Below are positions 22,481 to 32,215 of a stretch of 64,000 nucleotides of DNA, in pieces. The number at the start of each line of letters is the position of its first letter. Position 1 is the first letter of the stretch. The notes under the pieces are model-generated. The model was given only the letters and a program-made list of their open reading frames with translations. It did not search any database and was not told where the DNA came from. The position numbers and the translations under genes were made by a program. Origin of the DNA: Erinaceus europaeus (Eukaryota > Chordata > Mammalia > Eulipotyphla > Erinaceidae); assembly GCF_950295315.1 (NCBI RefSeq), contig NC_080177.1, positions 82,507,452 through 82,571,451 on the forward strand. The letters run 5' to 3'.

Positions 22481-22716
22481 AAATTCTCTAGGTACTCAAA
22501 TAGCTTAATGCTATTTTTATAAATTTACCTATTTATTAACTGTATTTATTTTCACCAGGGTTATTGTTGGTACTCACTGCCTACATAATGACTCTACCTT
22601 TCTCAGCAACTGTTTTTTTTTTTTTCCTTTGGTAGAGGGTAAGAGTGAGAGAGGGAGCTAGAGAGAAGACATCTGCAGCGGACCTCCACAGCTTGTGAAG
22701 CTTCCCTCCTGCATGT
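22481..22716 (-). repeat. Direct-repeat block copy 1 (Y1), includes SINE
   Basis: About 236 bases roughly 89% identical to 24220-24455, in the same orientation. The right two-thirds is a minus-strand SINE body with a T run (22615-22627). The left third (CAAATAGCTTAATG) is not SINE, so this is a duplication, not two independent insertions. Confidence 0.85.
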
Positions 22717-22922
22717 CCACTAGGCACAAATCCTTTTTCTCCATTCCCTCCTTCTCCACTAGGCACAAATCCTTTTTCTCCCTTCCTTCCTTCCTTCCTT
22801 CCTTCCTTCCTTCCTTCCTTCCTTCCTTCCTTCCTTCCCTCCCTCCCTCCCTCCCTCCCTCCTTCCTTCCTTCCTTCCTTCCTTCCTTCCTTCCTTCCTT
22901 CCTTCCTTCCTTCCTTCCTTTT
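22717..22922. repeat. 26-bp duplication and (TTCC)n array
   Basis: A 26-bp unit beginning CCACTAGGCACAAATCC occurs at 22717-22742 and 22756-22781. It is followed by about 140 bases of TTCC units with a central CCCT block (about 22837-22862). Confidence 0.95.
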
Positions 22923-23508
22923 AGTCTTAAAGTATACATTCTGTTTTCATCTAGGACGCCTTGGCAGATGTCAAAGCTGGTTGGCCTAATTCTGACACAT
23001 GTAGCCAAAATCCAAGTATTCCAAGTGATCTCTTTAACTCTCCTATTGAAATATATAAATAGCATCTTAGAAGCGTTTTCCTTTCTGGTAATGCGGTTTA
23101 CTTATTCATGTGGACAGTCTGGCCGCTCTCCTTCTAACCCAAGTATGTCCTGTTCCTGGGAGCCTCACTCTGCCAATTCCATTTTCTGCTACAATTAGGA
23201 GAAGAGCGGCTTTTCACACTCTCTCTCAAGGGAGACAAATCATTTCTGATTCCGAATCTGAGTTGAGATCCTTGCGTGTTCCATTGTGCCACCTCACTTG
23301 TTGTCACTGAGCTTCACTTTGGCAGGATCTCATTGAGGGTGGAAGTCTCACTCTCCCTGCAGCTCATCGAAGAGGCACTCATGGGGACCCTTCCCACTCT
23401 GTGTGTGTGTCGGAGTAAACTGATATTTTACAACCTTCAAGTTGTCTTTGACGAACACAAAACAGCATAGAAATGATCAATGATAAATCAGGAGTCCTAT
23501 TCTAAGAA
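22923..23508. other. Unassigned, apparently unique sequence
   Basis: Non-repetitive and GC-richer at 23100-23420. Short frames on both strands are not recognisable. Confidence 0.35.
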
Positions 23509-23519
23509 TGATACTTTAA

Positions 23520-23793
23520 AAAAAATTTAAATTTATTTTCCTGTTTGTTGCCCTTGTTTTTTTATTGTTGCTGTGGTTATTGATGTCATCATTGTTAGAT
23601 AGGATGAAGAGAAATGGAGAGAAGAGGGGAAGAGAGAGAGGGGAGAGAAAGATAGACATCTGCAGAACTGCTTCACTGCCTGTGAAGTGACTCCCCTGCA
23701 GGTGGGGAACCAGGGGTTCGAACCGGGATCCTTACGCTGGTCCTTGCACTTCATGTCACGTGAGCTTAACCCACTGTGCTACCGCCCAGCTCC
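23520..23793 (-). mobile_element. SINE-A
   Basis: TTGTTGCCCTTG centre, GAGAAATGGAGAGAAGAGG, CACTGCCTGTGAAGTGACTC, B box complement GGGTTCGAACC and head ending CCGCCCAGCTCCC. Short TSD about ATACTTT. Confidence 0.9.
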
Positions 23794-24033
23794 CAGAGCA
23801 ATACTTTTTATGTGGGGAAAAAACAACTCTGTCCATGTCCAGTGTCTGTATTGCATTATTGTACACAGGGGACAAAGGTGATCTTCCTTATTTGTGACTA
23901 ATGTCAGCTGAATTTCAGGGATTAATGTTTCTCCTATTCGAGGGAAATTAAAGAGAACTTTGGCTTCAGGCTTAGTGATTTCTTCTGATTGTTTCAAATA
24001 TGAGCCTTACCTTTTTGGTCAGGCTAAGTAGTT

Positions 24034-24206
24034 GTTTCTTGGGACAAAGCCCTAAAGTTTTACCTTAATGCTAATGAAAACAGAATAGTTACATCCATTA
24101 ATCATCTTTTGACTTCAGTATATTGTGTTAATGTAGATATTATACAATCAAGTTTAATCTATAATAAGATGTAAAGCAAAAAATATTGACTTCAAATACA
24201 CTAGGC
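24034..24206 (-). repeat. Inverted-repeat arm 2 (X')
   Basis: Reverse complement of 22308-22480, 13 differences in 173 bases, same length, no gaps. Followed by a T run (24207-24219), the complement of the A run beside arm 1. Confidence 0.9.
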
Positions 24207-24219
24207 TTTTTTTTTTTTT

Positions 24220-24510
24220 AAATCCTCTAGGTGCCCAAATAGCTTAATCCTATTTTTATAAATGTATCTATTTATTAAGTGGACTTATTTCCACCAAGGT
24301 TATTGCTGGTACTCACTGCCTACATAATGAGTCTGCCTTTCTCAGCAACTGTTTTTTTTTTTTCCTTTGGTAGAGGGTAAGAGAGAGAGGGAGCTAGAGA
24401 GGAGAGACACCTGTAGCAGACCTCCACACTTGTGAAGCTTCCTTCCTGCATGTCTGGACCAGGCAGCTGAAGCTGGATACTTGTGCATGGTAACATGCAT
24501 GCTCTGATTC
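24220..24510 (-). repeat. Direct-repeat block copy 2 (Y2), includes SINE
   Basis: Matches Y1 to 24455. Beyond that the minus-strand SINE head continues (CTGAAGCTGGATACTTGTGC and a degenerate head to about 24510), so copy 2 keeps more of the SINE than copy 1. Confidence 0.85.
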
Positions 24511-24629
24511 TGTAGTGGCTCTCCCTCCCCCTATGTTTCTGTCTGAAATAGAATGAAAATAAGTTATTCTGAAGGTCCTGAGGCCTTTTCTGTGTAAGAC
24601 GATGGCAAAATACACATGCACCTGCACAG

Positions 24630-24745
24630 AGAAAGAGGGAGAGGGGAGAGAGAGAGGAGAGAGAAAGAGAGGCAGAGAGACAGAGGGGAGAGAGAGGGGA
24701 GAGGGGAGAGAGGGGGGAGAGAGAGGAGAGAGAGAGAGAGAGACT
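24630..24745. repeat. (GA)n/(GGGA)n microsatellite
   Basis: A purine-only tract of mixed GAGA and GGGGAGA units. Confidence 0.95.
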
Positions 24746-24949
24746 GATATAATATAGAGATTAAATGATTAAATTTAGGACATGGTAAAAGTCTTTAATC
24801 TATACAAGTGCATATATCATAACATGAATTAAAAAGAGTCATTGTGTTTTCCCTGTGATCTTTCAATGCAAGGAGACTCATAATTATAAGGGGAAATTCA
24901 TGAGCACATTTACAAGTACCCAGTGACCTCATTTCTATTCCTGAATTTG

Positions 24950-25055
24950 CTCCTACTGGTTCAGTGTGTGTCAAATCTCTTAACCTCTTCTGCCTCTTTT
25001 TTCCATCTGTAAAATAATAATAGCCACCTCCTACAACTCAAGAAAAAGAGGGTCA
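24950..25055 (+). mobile_element. MIR remnant
   Basis: CAAATCTCTTAACCTCTTC followed by TCCATCTGTAAAATAATAAT matches the conserved 3' half of the ancient MIR SINE (ACTTAACCTCT...CATCTGTAAAATGG). Confidence 0.8.
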
Positions 25056-25243
25056 GTGGAAGTTAAGAAATGTTTTAGTTATTTAGAAAAAGTGTCAAAG
25101 GAAAATTCTGCTTGAAAAGAGAAGCGAGAACAGGGCTTTGCCTTATGCAGTGCCAGAGACGGAAGCCGCGCTGTACACATGCAGCTCTGCGAGTTCCCAA
25201 CTGTGTTACCCCCAAGGGTGCTGTAAAAGAATCTGTCAAAAGG

Positions 25244-25907
25244 GGGGGTCGCGCTTGGTAGCGCAGCGGGTTAAGCGCACATGGTGCAAAGCGCAAGGAC
25301 GGGCGTAAGGATCCCGGTTCAAGCCCCTGGCTCCCCTGTCGTTAAAATTTGGGGCTCCAGCAGGCAGGGCTAGCTTCACGGCGGCAGACAGAGACTGGGG
25401 GACACACGGCTGGGCAGGGAAGCTGTATTTCTTTATTCACGAACAACGATTCATAAACTAACCCAAACTAATCACCACACAGATCTGTCTTGCATCCTTC
25501 TCCTCACACGGCAGCGCCAAGAACTCTGGAACTCTGTAGGGGTTCCGGGGGTGGGGAGAAGGGCGCCCAGGAAACTAGCAAGGGCCAAACCAATTCTCCT
25601 GGTGGGGGGAGAGGGAGACCAAACCAGTGTGAAGCATACAACACTCCCCACCTGCAGGGGAGTCGCTTCCCAGGCCGTGAAGCAGGTCTGCAGGTGTCTG
25701 TCTTTCTCTCTCCCCTCTCTGTCTTCCCCTCCTCTCTCCATTTCTCTCTGTCCTATCCAACAACAACAACATCAATAACAACAATGATGAGGGTAACAAC
25801 CAGGGCAATGAAAGGAAAAAAAATATGGCCTCCAGGAGCAGTGGATTCATAGTGCAGGCACCGAGCCCCAGTGATAACACTGGAGACAGGAAAAAAAAGA
25901 GAGAGAG
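25244..25907 (+). mobile_element. SINE-A with 3' module, split by an LTR
   Basis: Head TAGCGCAGCGGGTTAAGCGC and B box GGTTCAAGCCCC lie left of the LTR. The body (CACCTGCAGGGGAGTCGC) and full 3' module (GCCTCCAGGAGCAGTGGATT) lie right of it. The 19-bp TSD AAAAGAATCTGTCAAAAGG (25225-25243) differs at one base from 25908-25926. Confidence 0.95.
25337..25643 (-). mobile_element. Class II-type solo LTR nested in SINE-A
   Basis: A 307-bp element starting TGTCG and ending CAACA, flanked by perfect 6-bp TSDs CTCCCC (25331-25336 and 25644-25649). On the minus strand GTGAATAAAGAAATAC supplies the poly(A) signal, about 90 bases from the 3' end. Length and 6-bp TSD suit an IAP- or betaretrovirus-like LTR. 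No internal viral sequence is present. Confidence 0.9.
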
Positions 25908-26034
25908 AAAAGAATCTGTAAAAAGGACCAAATGTGTAGACTCATGGACAAGGTTCTTTTAGTGAAAGTATAATGGCATTGAGCTAGGTTTGTGGAGGCC
26001 TAAAAGGAGTTCATGACTTCACATTCTTAAAAAA

Positions 26035-26225
26035 AAAAACAACATTTATTTCAGTAAGTGAGAAAGATACAGAGGGAAAGAAAGGTAGGTAGGTAGAGAG
26101 AGAGAGAGAGAGATTGAGATAAGACTAGATCACTGCTAGTTCTGATTTATGGTGGTATTAGGTTTTGGACCTGGGAGCTCAGGCATGAAATTCTCTGCGT
26201 AACCACCATGGTCTCTCTCTAGCCC
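26035..26225 (-). mobile_element. SINE-C
   Basis: A-run/AT tail at the left, GA-rich patch (26095-26115), ATCACTGCTAGTTCTGATTT core, GGTTTTGGACCTGGGAGC and AACCACCATGG head region. Confidence 0.7.
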
Positions 26226-26354
26226 TATTATGTTACTTTCAATTATTTTCTTTTTCTATAAATGACTATTAATACTATATGAAATTTACATGAGTATGGA
26301 GTGAGAGACTAGTGTGATGGGAAGGTAAATTTGACAAGATCTGACTGCAAACAC

Positions 26355-26590
26355 TGATGGCTTGGGGCTGGCAGGTGACTCACATCACAATACTCTCAGC
26401 CCAGGCTACTACAGGGAGGGCCCACAGGGGAAAAGCTTCAGGGGTGGTCAAATGGAGCACACCAGCGGCAGAAGAATGCAGTGCTATCTTTCTTGCTCTG
26501 TCTCTCCCTCTCTATTTCTCATCATCTGTTGGTGTGGCTGCTGAGAAATGTAGGCACAGAGTCCTGACAGATAAAAATAAAGCACGAAGA
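26355..26590 (+). mobile_element. Decayed SINE
   Basis: GGCTTGGGGCTGGCAGGTGA head, no clear B box, CTCTGTCTCTCCCTCTC body and AAAAATAAAGC tail. Confidence 0.55.
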
Positions 26591-26666
26591 AGGGAGATTT
26601 AAAGACTTGATGATTGACAGGATAGATGACAAATAACCCCAGAGATAAGGTTAAAAGCAGAATGTT

Positions 26667-27285
26667 CAAGGTCCCTCCAAGATCCTCTGAAAACGGTGAA
26701 GTCACCATTTTTTACAGCTGAGTAGTATTCCATTGTGTATATATACCACAACTTGTTCAGCCACTCATCTGTTGTTGGACACCTGGGTTGGTTCCAGGTT
26801 TTGGCTATTACAAATTGTGCTGCCAAGAACATATGTGTACACAGATCTTTTTGGATGGATGTGTTGGGTTCCTTAGGATATATTCCCAGGAGAGGAATTG
26901 CAGGGTCATAGGGCAGGTCCATTTCTAGCCTTCTTAGAGTCTCCAGACTGTTCTCCACAGAGGTTGGACCAATTGACATTCCCACCAGCAGTGCAGGAGG
27001 GTTCCTTTGACCCCACACCCTCTCCAGCATTTGCTGCTGTTACCTTTTCTGATGTATGACATTCTCACAGGAGTGAAGTGGTATCTCATTGTTGTCTTTA
27101 TTTGCATTTCTCTGACAATCAGAGACTTGGAGCATTTTTTCATGTGTTTCTCGGCCTTTTAGATCTCTTCTGTGGTGAATATTCTGTTCAAGTCCTCCCC
27201 CCATTTTTGGATGGGGTTATTTGTTGTCTTCTTGTTGAGTCTGGCAAGCTCTTTATATCTGTTGGTTATTAAACTCTTATCTGAT
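26667..27285 (-). pseudogene. LINE-1 ORF2 C-terminal part, inverted half
   Basis: On the minus strand an open frame from 27030 encodes the ORF2 C-terminal region with recognisable segments: [42 protein letters not shown] and MEYYSAVKNG. It continues upstream with another frame (27143) that includes [11 protein letters not shown]. The frames overlap imperfectly and there is no endonuclease or catalytic domain, so it is inactive. This is the 5' half of a 5'-truncated LINE-1 placed in reverse. Confidence 0.95.
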
Positions 27286-27597
27286 GTATGACATGAAAAA
27301 ATCATGTTGAGTGAAATAAGTCAGAAACAGAAGGATGAATATGGGATGATCTCACTCTCAGGCAGAAGTTGAAAAACAGGACCCGAAAACAAAACACAAG
27401 TAGAACCTGAACTGGAATTGGCGTATCGCACCGAAGTAAAAGACTGGGGTGGGTGGGGAGAACACAGGTCCATGAAGGATGATAAATGACATAGTGGGGG
27501 TTGTATTGTTAAATGGGAAACTGGGGAATGTTATGCATGTACAAACTATTGTATTTACTGTTGAATGTAAAACATTAATTCCCCAATAAAGAAAAAA
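27286..27597 (+). pseudogene. LINE-1 3' end and 3' UTR, forward half
   Basis: TGAGTGAAATAAGTCAGAAAC and GGGATGATCTCACTCTCAGG are the last ORF2 segment; the 3' UTR follows with a G-rich part (27446-27460) and ends CCCCAATAAAG plus an A tail. With 26667-27285 it forms one 5'-inverted insertion flanked by AAAAGCAGAATGTT (26653-26666) and AAAAGGAGAATGTT (27598-27611). Confidence 0.95.
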
Positions 27598-27611
27598 AAA
27601 AGGAGAATGTT

Positions 27612-28242
27612 TTTGTTTGTTTGTTTTGGTAAAACTTGTATGTTAAAGAAGTTGTTTTCAATAATTGACCACATCTGTATTTTAGAGTCATCTATAAGCA
27701 GGATGAGAGTCAGTGTGACTTGGTTTACTGCTACCATGACTTACTAGTAATGCATAAGCAGTGCTTGGGTTGTTGGCAAAGTCCTAGCACACTTTTGCAC
27801 AGAAATAGGTTATTTTAGTTGGTTAAAAGTCATACAAGTTTATTTTCTCACAGGTCTGCAGGTGAGAAGTCTAATACCAGTTTATTAAGCTAAATTCAAA
27901 CTGTTGGCACATTCTGTAATCTTTGGTAGGGTGACTTCATTTCTTCTATTTTTTCCCCCCAGCTTCTATTGGGCAACTATATGTTTGTTCCTGTGTTATA
28001 TGTCAAGTAGTCTTCTGTCATCTTCCTATAAGTTTATGCATGCTTATGTTTAGAGGAAATTTATATTCCAGTATAATCTCATCTCAAAATCTGTAAATTA
28101 CTAACATCTCCCTGTCTCCCACCAAAAAAGGAGCACTCCCCAGCTTCTGCTATATGTCTAGGCCATTAGGAAGTACCTTAGTATCTCACATACCCCATTA
28201 CAGGCATATATCTGCCCCCCCCTTAACACTTGCAAAGGAAAA
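27612..28242. other. Unassigned AT-rich sequence
   Basis: Nothing recognisable besides short C runs near 27955 and 28217. Confidence 0.3.
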
Positions 28243-28255
28243 CTAACCAAAAGCC

Positions 28256-28499
28256 AGAGCTGGGTGGTGGTGCACCTAGTTGAGTGCACATGTTACCATG
28301 CATAAGGACCTGGGTTCAAACCCTCAGTCCTCACCTGCAGGCAGAAAGCTTTGCAAATAGCTAAGCAGTGCTTAAGTTGCCTCTCTGTCTCTATCCCTCT
28401 CTGTCTCCCCCTTCCCTCTCGGTTTCTGTCTGTCCCTATCCAATAAGTAAAGATAATACTAAAACAATTAAAAAAAAGTTACATCTTCTAAAAAAAAAG
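28256..28499 (+). mobile_element. SINE-B, full length
   Basis: Head GCTGGGTGGTGGTGCACC, B box GGGTTCAAACCC, CTATCCAATAAGTAAAG tail with further A-rich sequence. Perfect 13-bp TSD CTAACCAAAAGCC at 28243-28255 and 28500-28512. Confidence 0.95.
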
Positions 28500-28649
28500 C
28501 TAACCAAAAGCCTACTAATTCAGTGGCAATGATGAATTTGATGAGCAGTGAATTTTGCAAAGGATGGAGCATTGAAAAACCCTCTTGCTTTATGGCTATT
28601 GTAATACAATGCATAATAGTACACTTAACAAACAAGGGCTTTTTCTCAT

Positions 28650-28785
28650 TTGGGTCACCAGGGTACCACTGCTCTAAGCTGATTTTTCAGTGAGGAAGAT
28701 AGAGACAGAGGACAAAGGGAAAAGGCATCACAGCACTGACACTTCCTCCAGAGTGATGAGGACCAGCCTTCTGAAAGTTATTTGT
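28650..28785 (-). mobile_element. SINE-C fragment
   Basis: GGGTACCACTGCTCTAAGC, a GA-rich patch and CTTCCTCCAGAGTGATGAGG. Old and incomplete. Confidence 0.4.
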
Positions 28786-29925
28786 TGGAGCACCCTGGAT
28801 CTTGATAGACCCTCCTGAATCATAATATCTGTTATTTCCCTGCTGAGATATTTTCTTAGTTACTATAGCTAGGTAGTAGAACCAGACATGCCAAAATTTC
28901 TCTGCTTTTTGTGATGTGTCTAAATGTTTGACTATATCAGGGTAAATACAGATAAATGGGTCTAAAGGCCCTCCAGGCCAACAGAGGCTTTATCTGATGC
29001 CCCTGAACTATGCCTACATCCTTAGGGGAAGGTCAGGGGATCATAGTGTAAACACAGACTCTAATACAGTCACTAGAATCGGAGATAACAAGTCTGCTAT
29101 AGAGTGGTCTACACACTATGAGAGAGATGGGTCAATTCTGCATACTCTTAAGAAACTTCTGTATACCTTTAAGATGTTTATGTACACCCTTACCGTATCC
29201 TTACTTGGCACTCCTTATGCCTACATACCCAATAAGTAGAGGGGAGGAGTGCCACATTCAGCAGAGCCTCCTCTGTGAAATGTCCCTCATGAGTTTGCCA
29301 TCCTAGACCCCCTCTTTGATCTCACTACTGCTAGACTAACAAAGTTTCTCAGTCCTGAGACACACATAAAACTCTGCTCCCTGGCATCCAGAGAGCCCAT
29401 AAGCAGTTTTTCTATAGTTACAGACTGGTAAGTTGGTGAGTGCTGGTGAAAGATACAGCCAAAAGCAAGTAAATAAAAGGAAAACTAGATAAGTCTAATG
29501 TTGAAGAAAATTACTTGCCAAAACAAAGATCTTCCATATGCATGGACCTTCTTATTCTGGGAACTCATAGCTGAAAAAAAATTCCCTAGGATGGTAAAAC
29601 CGGTGCCTGGCCTTATAGATGCTGCGGACTAGACAACCATCTCATTTGGTAGCTGTGATAAGTCACAGAGCGTTAAAGCATTTTCTGTGATCTTCTTATG
29701 GGAGGAGGAACTTTCTGGTTCTTGAGGGGCCTAACAGCACTTATAGGAAAAGGCCCTATGGGCAAGTGTCACAGCTCTGTTAGCAGAAGACCTATAGTGT
29801 CTTCTCATGAACACCATATTCATCAAGGGAGTTGCCATGAAGAATGAGAGGGGCCCTGTGAATCATGCAAAACAACTTGTATTACCTTAGAGGAGAGCAG
29901 AGCACAGACTACAGGCTGATGTATG
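28786..29925. other. Unassigned sequence left of an LTR
   Basis: No SINE, LINE-1 or gene recognised. Its mixed composition could hide an old, diverged LTR element, but I cannot support that. Confidence 0.3.
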
Positions 29926-29931
29926 TAAGTT

Positions 29932-30345
29932 TGCTGGGCTAGTGTGCGGGTGTTTCTTCCTGGGCACATGCTCTCTGGGTTGGAGAGAACTCGACCGGAG
30001 CCAACCTGGGCTGCTGCTTACTCCGCGACGCGGGAGAGGAACCAGGAACTCATGGCTGAGCGGGAATGCAATGCAATGCCTTTATTGATCAAAGAAAATG
30101 CCTTTATATCTTTTGAAATGGAAGTGGCAGGTTGGAAAAGGAAATGGCTAGGAGATGGGGTGGAGAGAAGAAAAGAGCATGAAGGTAACAAGCTTCCATA
30201 GCAGCTGTTGGGAAGGTTCTAACCAGTGGGATTAAACAATATCCTGCAGGCAGGGCGGGTCTCAGGCAAAACAATGATTATGTAAATAGACCGCAGCATC
30301 TAGCAATGTGTATGGAGCAGGGGGGAGCTGGCGTAATGCCCAACG
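29932..30345 (-). mobile_element. Solo LTR
   Basis: Starts TGCTGGGCTAG and its far end (GTAATGCCCAACG) aligns with the end of the LTR at 39205-39639. Shared inner blocks include CAATGATTATGTAAATAG and ATGGAGCAGGGGG. On the minus strand CAATAAAGGC is the poly(A) signal. TSD TAAGTT at 29926-29931 and 30346-30351. Confidence 0.85.
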
Positions 30346-30351
30346 TAAGTT

Positions 30352-31515
30352 GCCCTACAAGTGACTCCAGTGACCACTCTTCCTTCCTCCTCCTCGCCTC
30401 ACTGAGGTCATGAATGGACTGGACTGGCAGTGGTCATGTGTTCACTGGTGTCTCTGGAGCCCTTTGTTCTCACCAGCTGATTTGCAGTTTCAGAATCCCT
30501 TCATTTGCATAGGGCATTTCACAATCCACACGTAATAACTGTTTTTCTTTAAGGCAAGCATTTATTTTTTAAACTCCCACTGGTGGACGCTTTGAATCTC
30601 CTGCTGGTTGTGACCTCATCTCTTACCAGTGGGGTGTCCTGATGTAGGAGTCCAGGGTCCTTCCGGCCCTGACCCTTCCCTGCCAATGTGGTAGGATCAG
30701 AAGTCTAAGGTCTTTGTGCATATCACAGGCATTTCAAATGCACTGCAGAATTATTCTGACGTCCTGGATGCCCCATCCCACCATAATGAAGTGAAGAAAT
30801 GCAATTGGAGAATAATAAACACACTATATAACTTTTGCACAACAGAGACATTGGCACCAACACACTTCTCAGAAAGCATCTCCATCATTAAGCTCGGTGT
30901 GACTGTAGATTGTAAGTAAAATATAAAATTAGGTAATCGAGTGATACTGGAAACTGATAGTATCAACTGCTTATGTTGAGGTTTTTGAATAAAAATTGGA
31001 AAGGAAATCACACATACTGCCTATAAAAATAATCATTTCGCTGCATCAAATAAAAACAGATTCTGTATTTATCCTATTCAAGCAAAACTGAATTAGATTT
31101 GAAAATGAAGGTAAATGAGGAAAGCAGTTTCTCATTAAGTTAAACTTAAATTTAATATTATTATAATACAATACATGCAGTATGAGTACAGAGATTTCTG
31201 TGATGAAATCTTATTATGTACATTATGTTGAAGAATATGGTACCAAATCTGATGCCTGTTACACAGTAGCATGTGGAACCATGTCCAGTAAATAGGCCCA
31301 TAAGTATTTTCTATAGGCTCATCTAGCCATATTGTTCCAAGAGAAAAAAAAATTAAATTTTTGTCTGTCATGCACTTTACTTGCCACAGGAGATAAAATA
31401 AACAAGAAGCTTTCTTCTCTATAGAATGTTGACTTGACATATTTTCATTTCCTTTAAATATTAAGATGATAACATGAATATATCTCTAGACTTTGGACAT
31501 CATACAAGAAAACAG
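30352..31515. other. Unassigned sequence
   Basis: GC-richer to about 30700, then AT-rich. A weak CTCF-like match on the minus strand (CCACCAGTGGGAG, 30576-30588) is noted but not called. Confidence 0.3.
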
Positions 31516-31519
31516 ATGT

Positions 31520-31690
31520 TAGAAGTAGGGTGAAGATCAGCATGTGGGAGGAACTGGGTTCAAACACGCACACTCCACTTACGGAGGGGCACCTTCACAA
31601 GGGTGGAGAGGTCCTGCAGGTGTCTCTTCTCTCCCTCTCTCTCCACTTCCTCTCTGTCTCTAGTAAAAAAAAAAAATAAAGGAAAGGTAA
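31520..31690 (+). mobile_element. SINE-B, 5'-truncated
   Basis: Begins within the head; B box CTGGGTTCAAACACGC, body with TCCTGCAGGTGTCTCTTC, CTCTGTCTCTAG then A tract. Confidence 0.75.
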
Positions 31691-31702
31691 AGAAAAAGTC
31701 AA

Positions 31703-31998
31703 GGGCAGGGGTAGATAGCATAGTGATTATGCAAATAGATTCCCATGCCTGAGGCTCCAAAGTCCCAGGCTCAATCTCTTGCACCTCCATAAACCAGAGT
31801 TGAGCAGTGCTCCTGGGTCCATGCTCCCAGAGGGCTAGAGAATGGGAAAGCTACCATGGGAGGGGGTGGGATATGGGGATTGGGTGGTGGGAATTGTGTG
31901 GAGTTGTACCCCTCCTACCTTATGTTTTTGTTCATTAATCCTTTCTTAAATAAAAAATTTAAAAAAAAGAAAACAAACAAACAAACAAATAAATAAAT
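31703..31998 (+). mobile_element. Chimeric SINE-C / R element
   Basis: A SINE-C 5' part (AGCATAGTGATTATGCAAAT, CCCAGGCTCAATC, GAGTTGAGCAGTGCTC) joins directly at about 31820 to the R-element 3' end (CTGGGTCCATGCTCCCAGAG to CTTTCTTAAATAAAAAA). One short TSD, AAAGTCAA (31695-31702 and 31999-32006), brackets the whole unit, so it probably inserted as one molecule. Confidence 0.75.
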
Positions 31999-32124
31999 AA
32001 AGTCAAAGTTAGTTCTTCTAGAATGTAACTCTTTAGAAAAAGTAAATAATGTAGTCCATCTGGACTGGTGAATATGAAGTGTGAAGACACAAAGTCCCAG
32101 TGGAAAACTTTGTTAGCAAATAAA

Positions 32125-32215
32125 TAAATATATAAGTTTAAAGCAAGAAGAAGTATCGGATTCATCCTGCAGGTACTGAGCCCCAGCTATCACTCAGGTG
32201 TCAAAAAAAAATAGA
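32125..32215 (+). mobile_element. SINE-A 3'-module fragment
   Basis: GTACTGAGCCCCAGCTATC and an A run match the extreme 3' part of SINE-A; the tRNA-like head is absent. Confidence 0.6.

Noticed and set aside
22695..23198. A 167-residue frame rich in PSFL repeats
   Set aside because: It is the translation of the (TTCC)n microsatellite.
26599..27030. A functional LINE-1 ORF2 protein
   Set aside because: Only the C-terminal part is present, inverted relative to its 3' end, with no endonuclease or reverse-transcriptase catalytic core.
28786..29925. Internal region of a provirus next to the LTR at 29932
   Set aside because: No gag, pol or env-like frames, no second LTR, and the LTR has a TSD on both sides, so it is solo.
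30576..30588. Minus-strand CCACCAGTGGGAG as a CTCF site
   Set aside because: Two departures from the core consensus; too weak without binding data.
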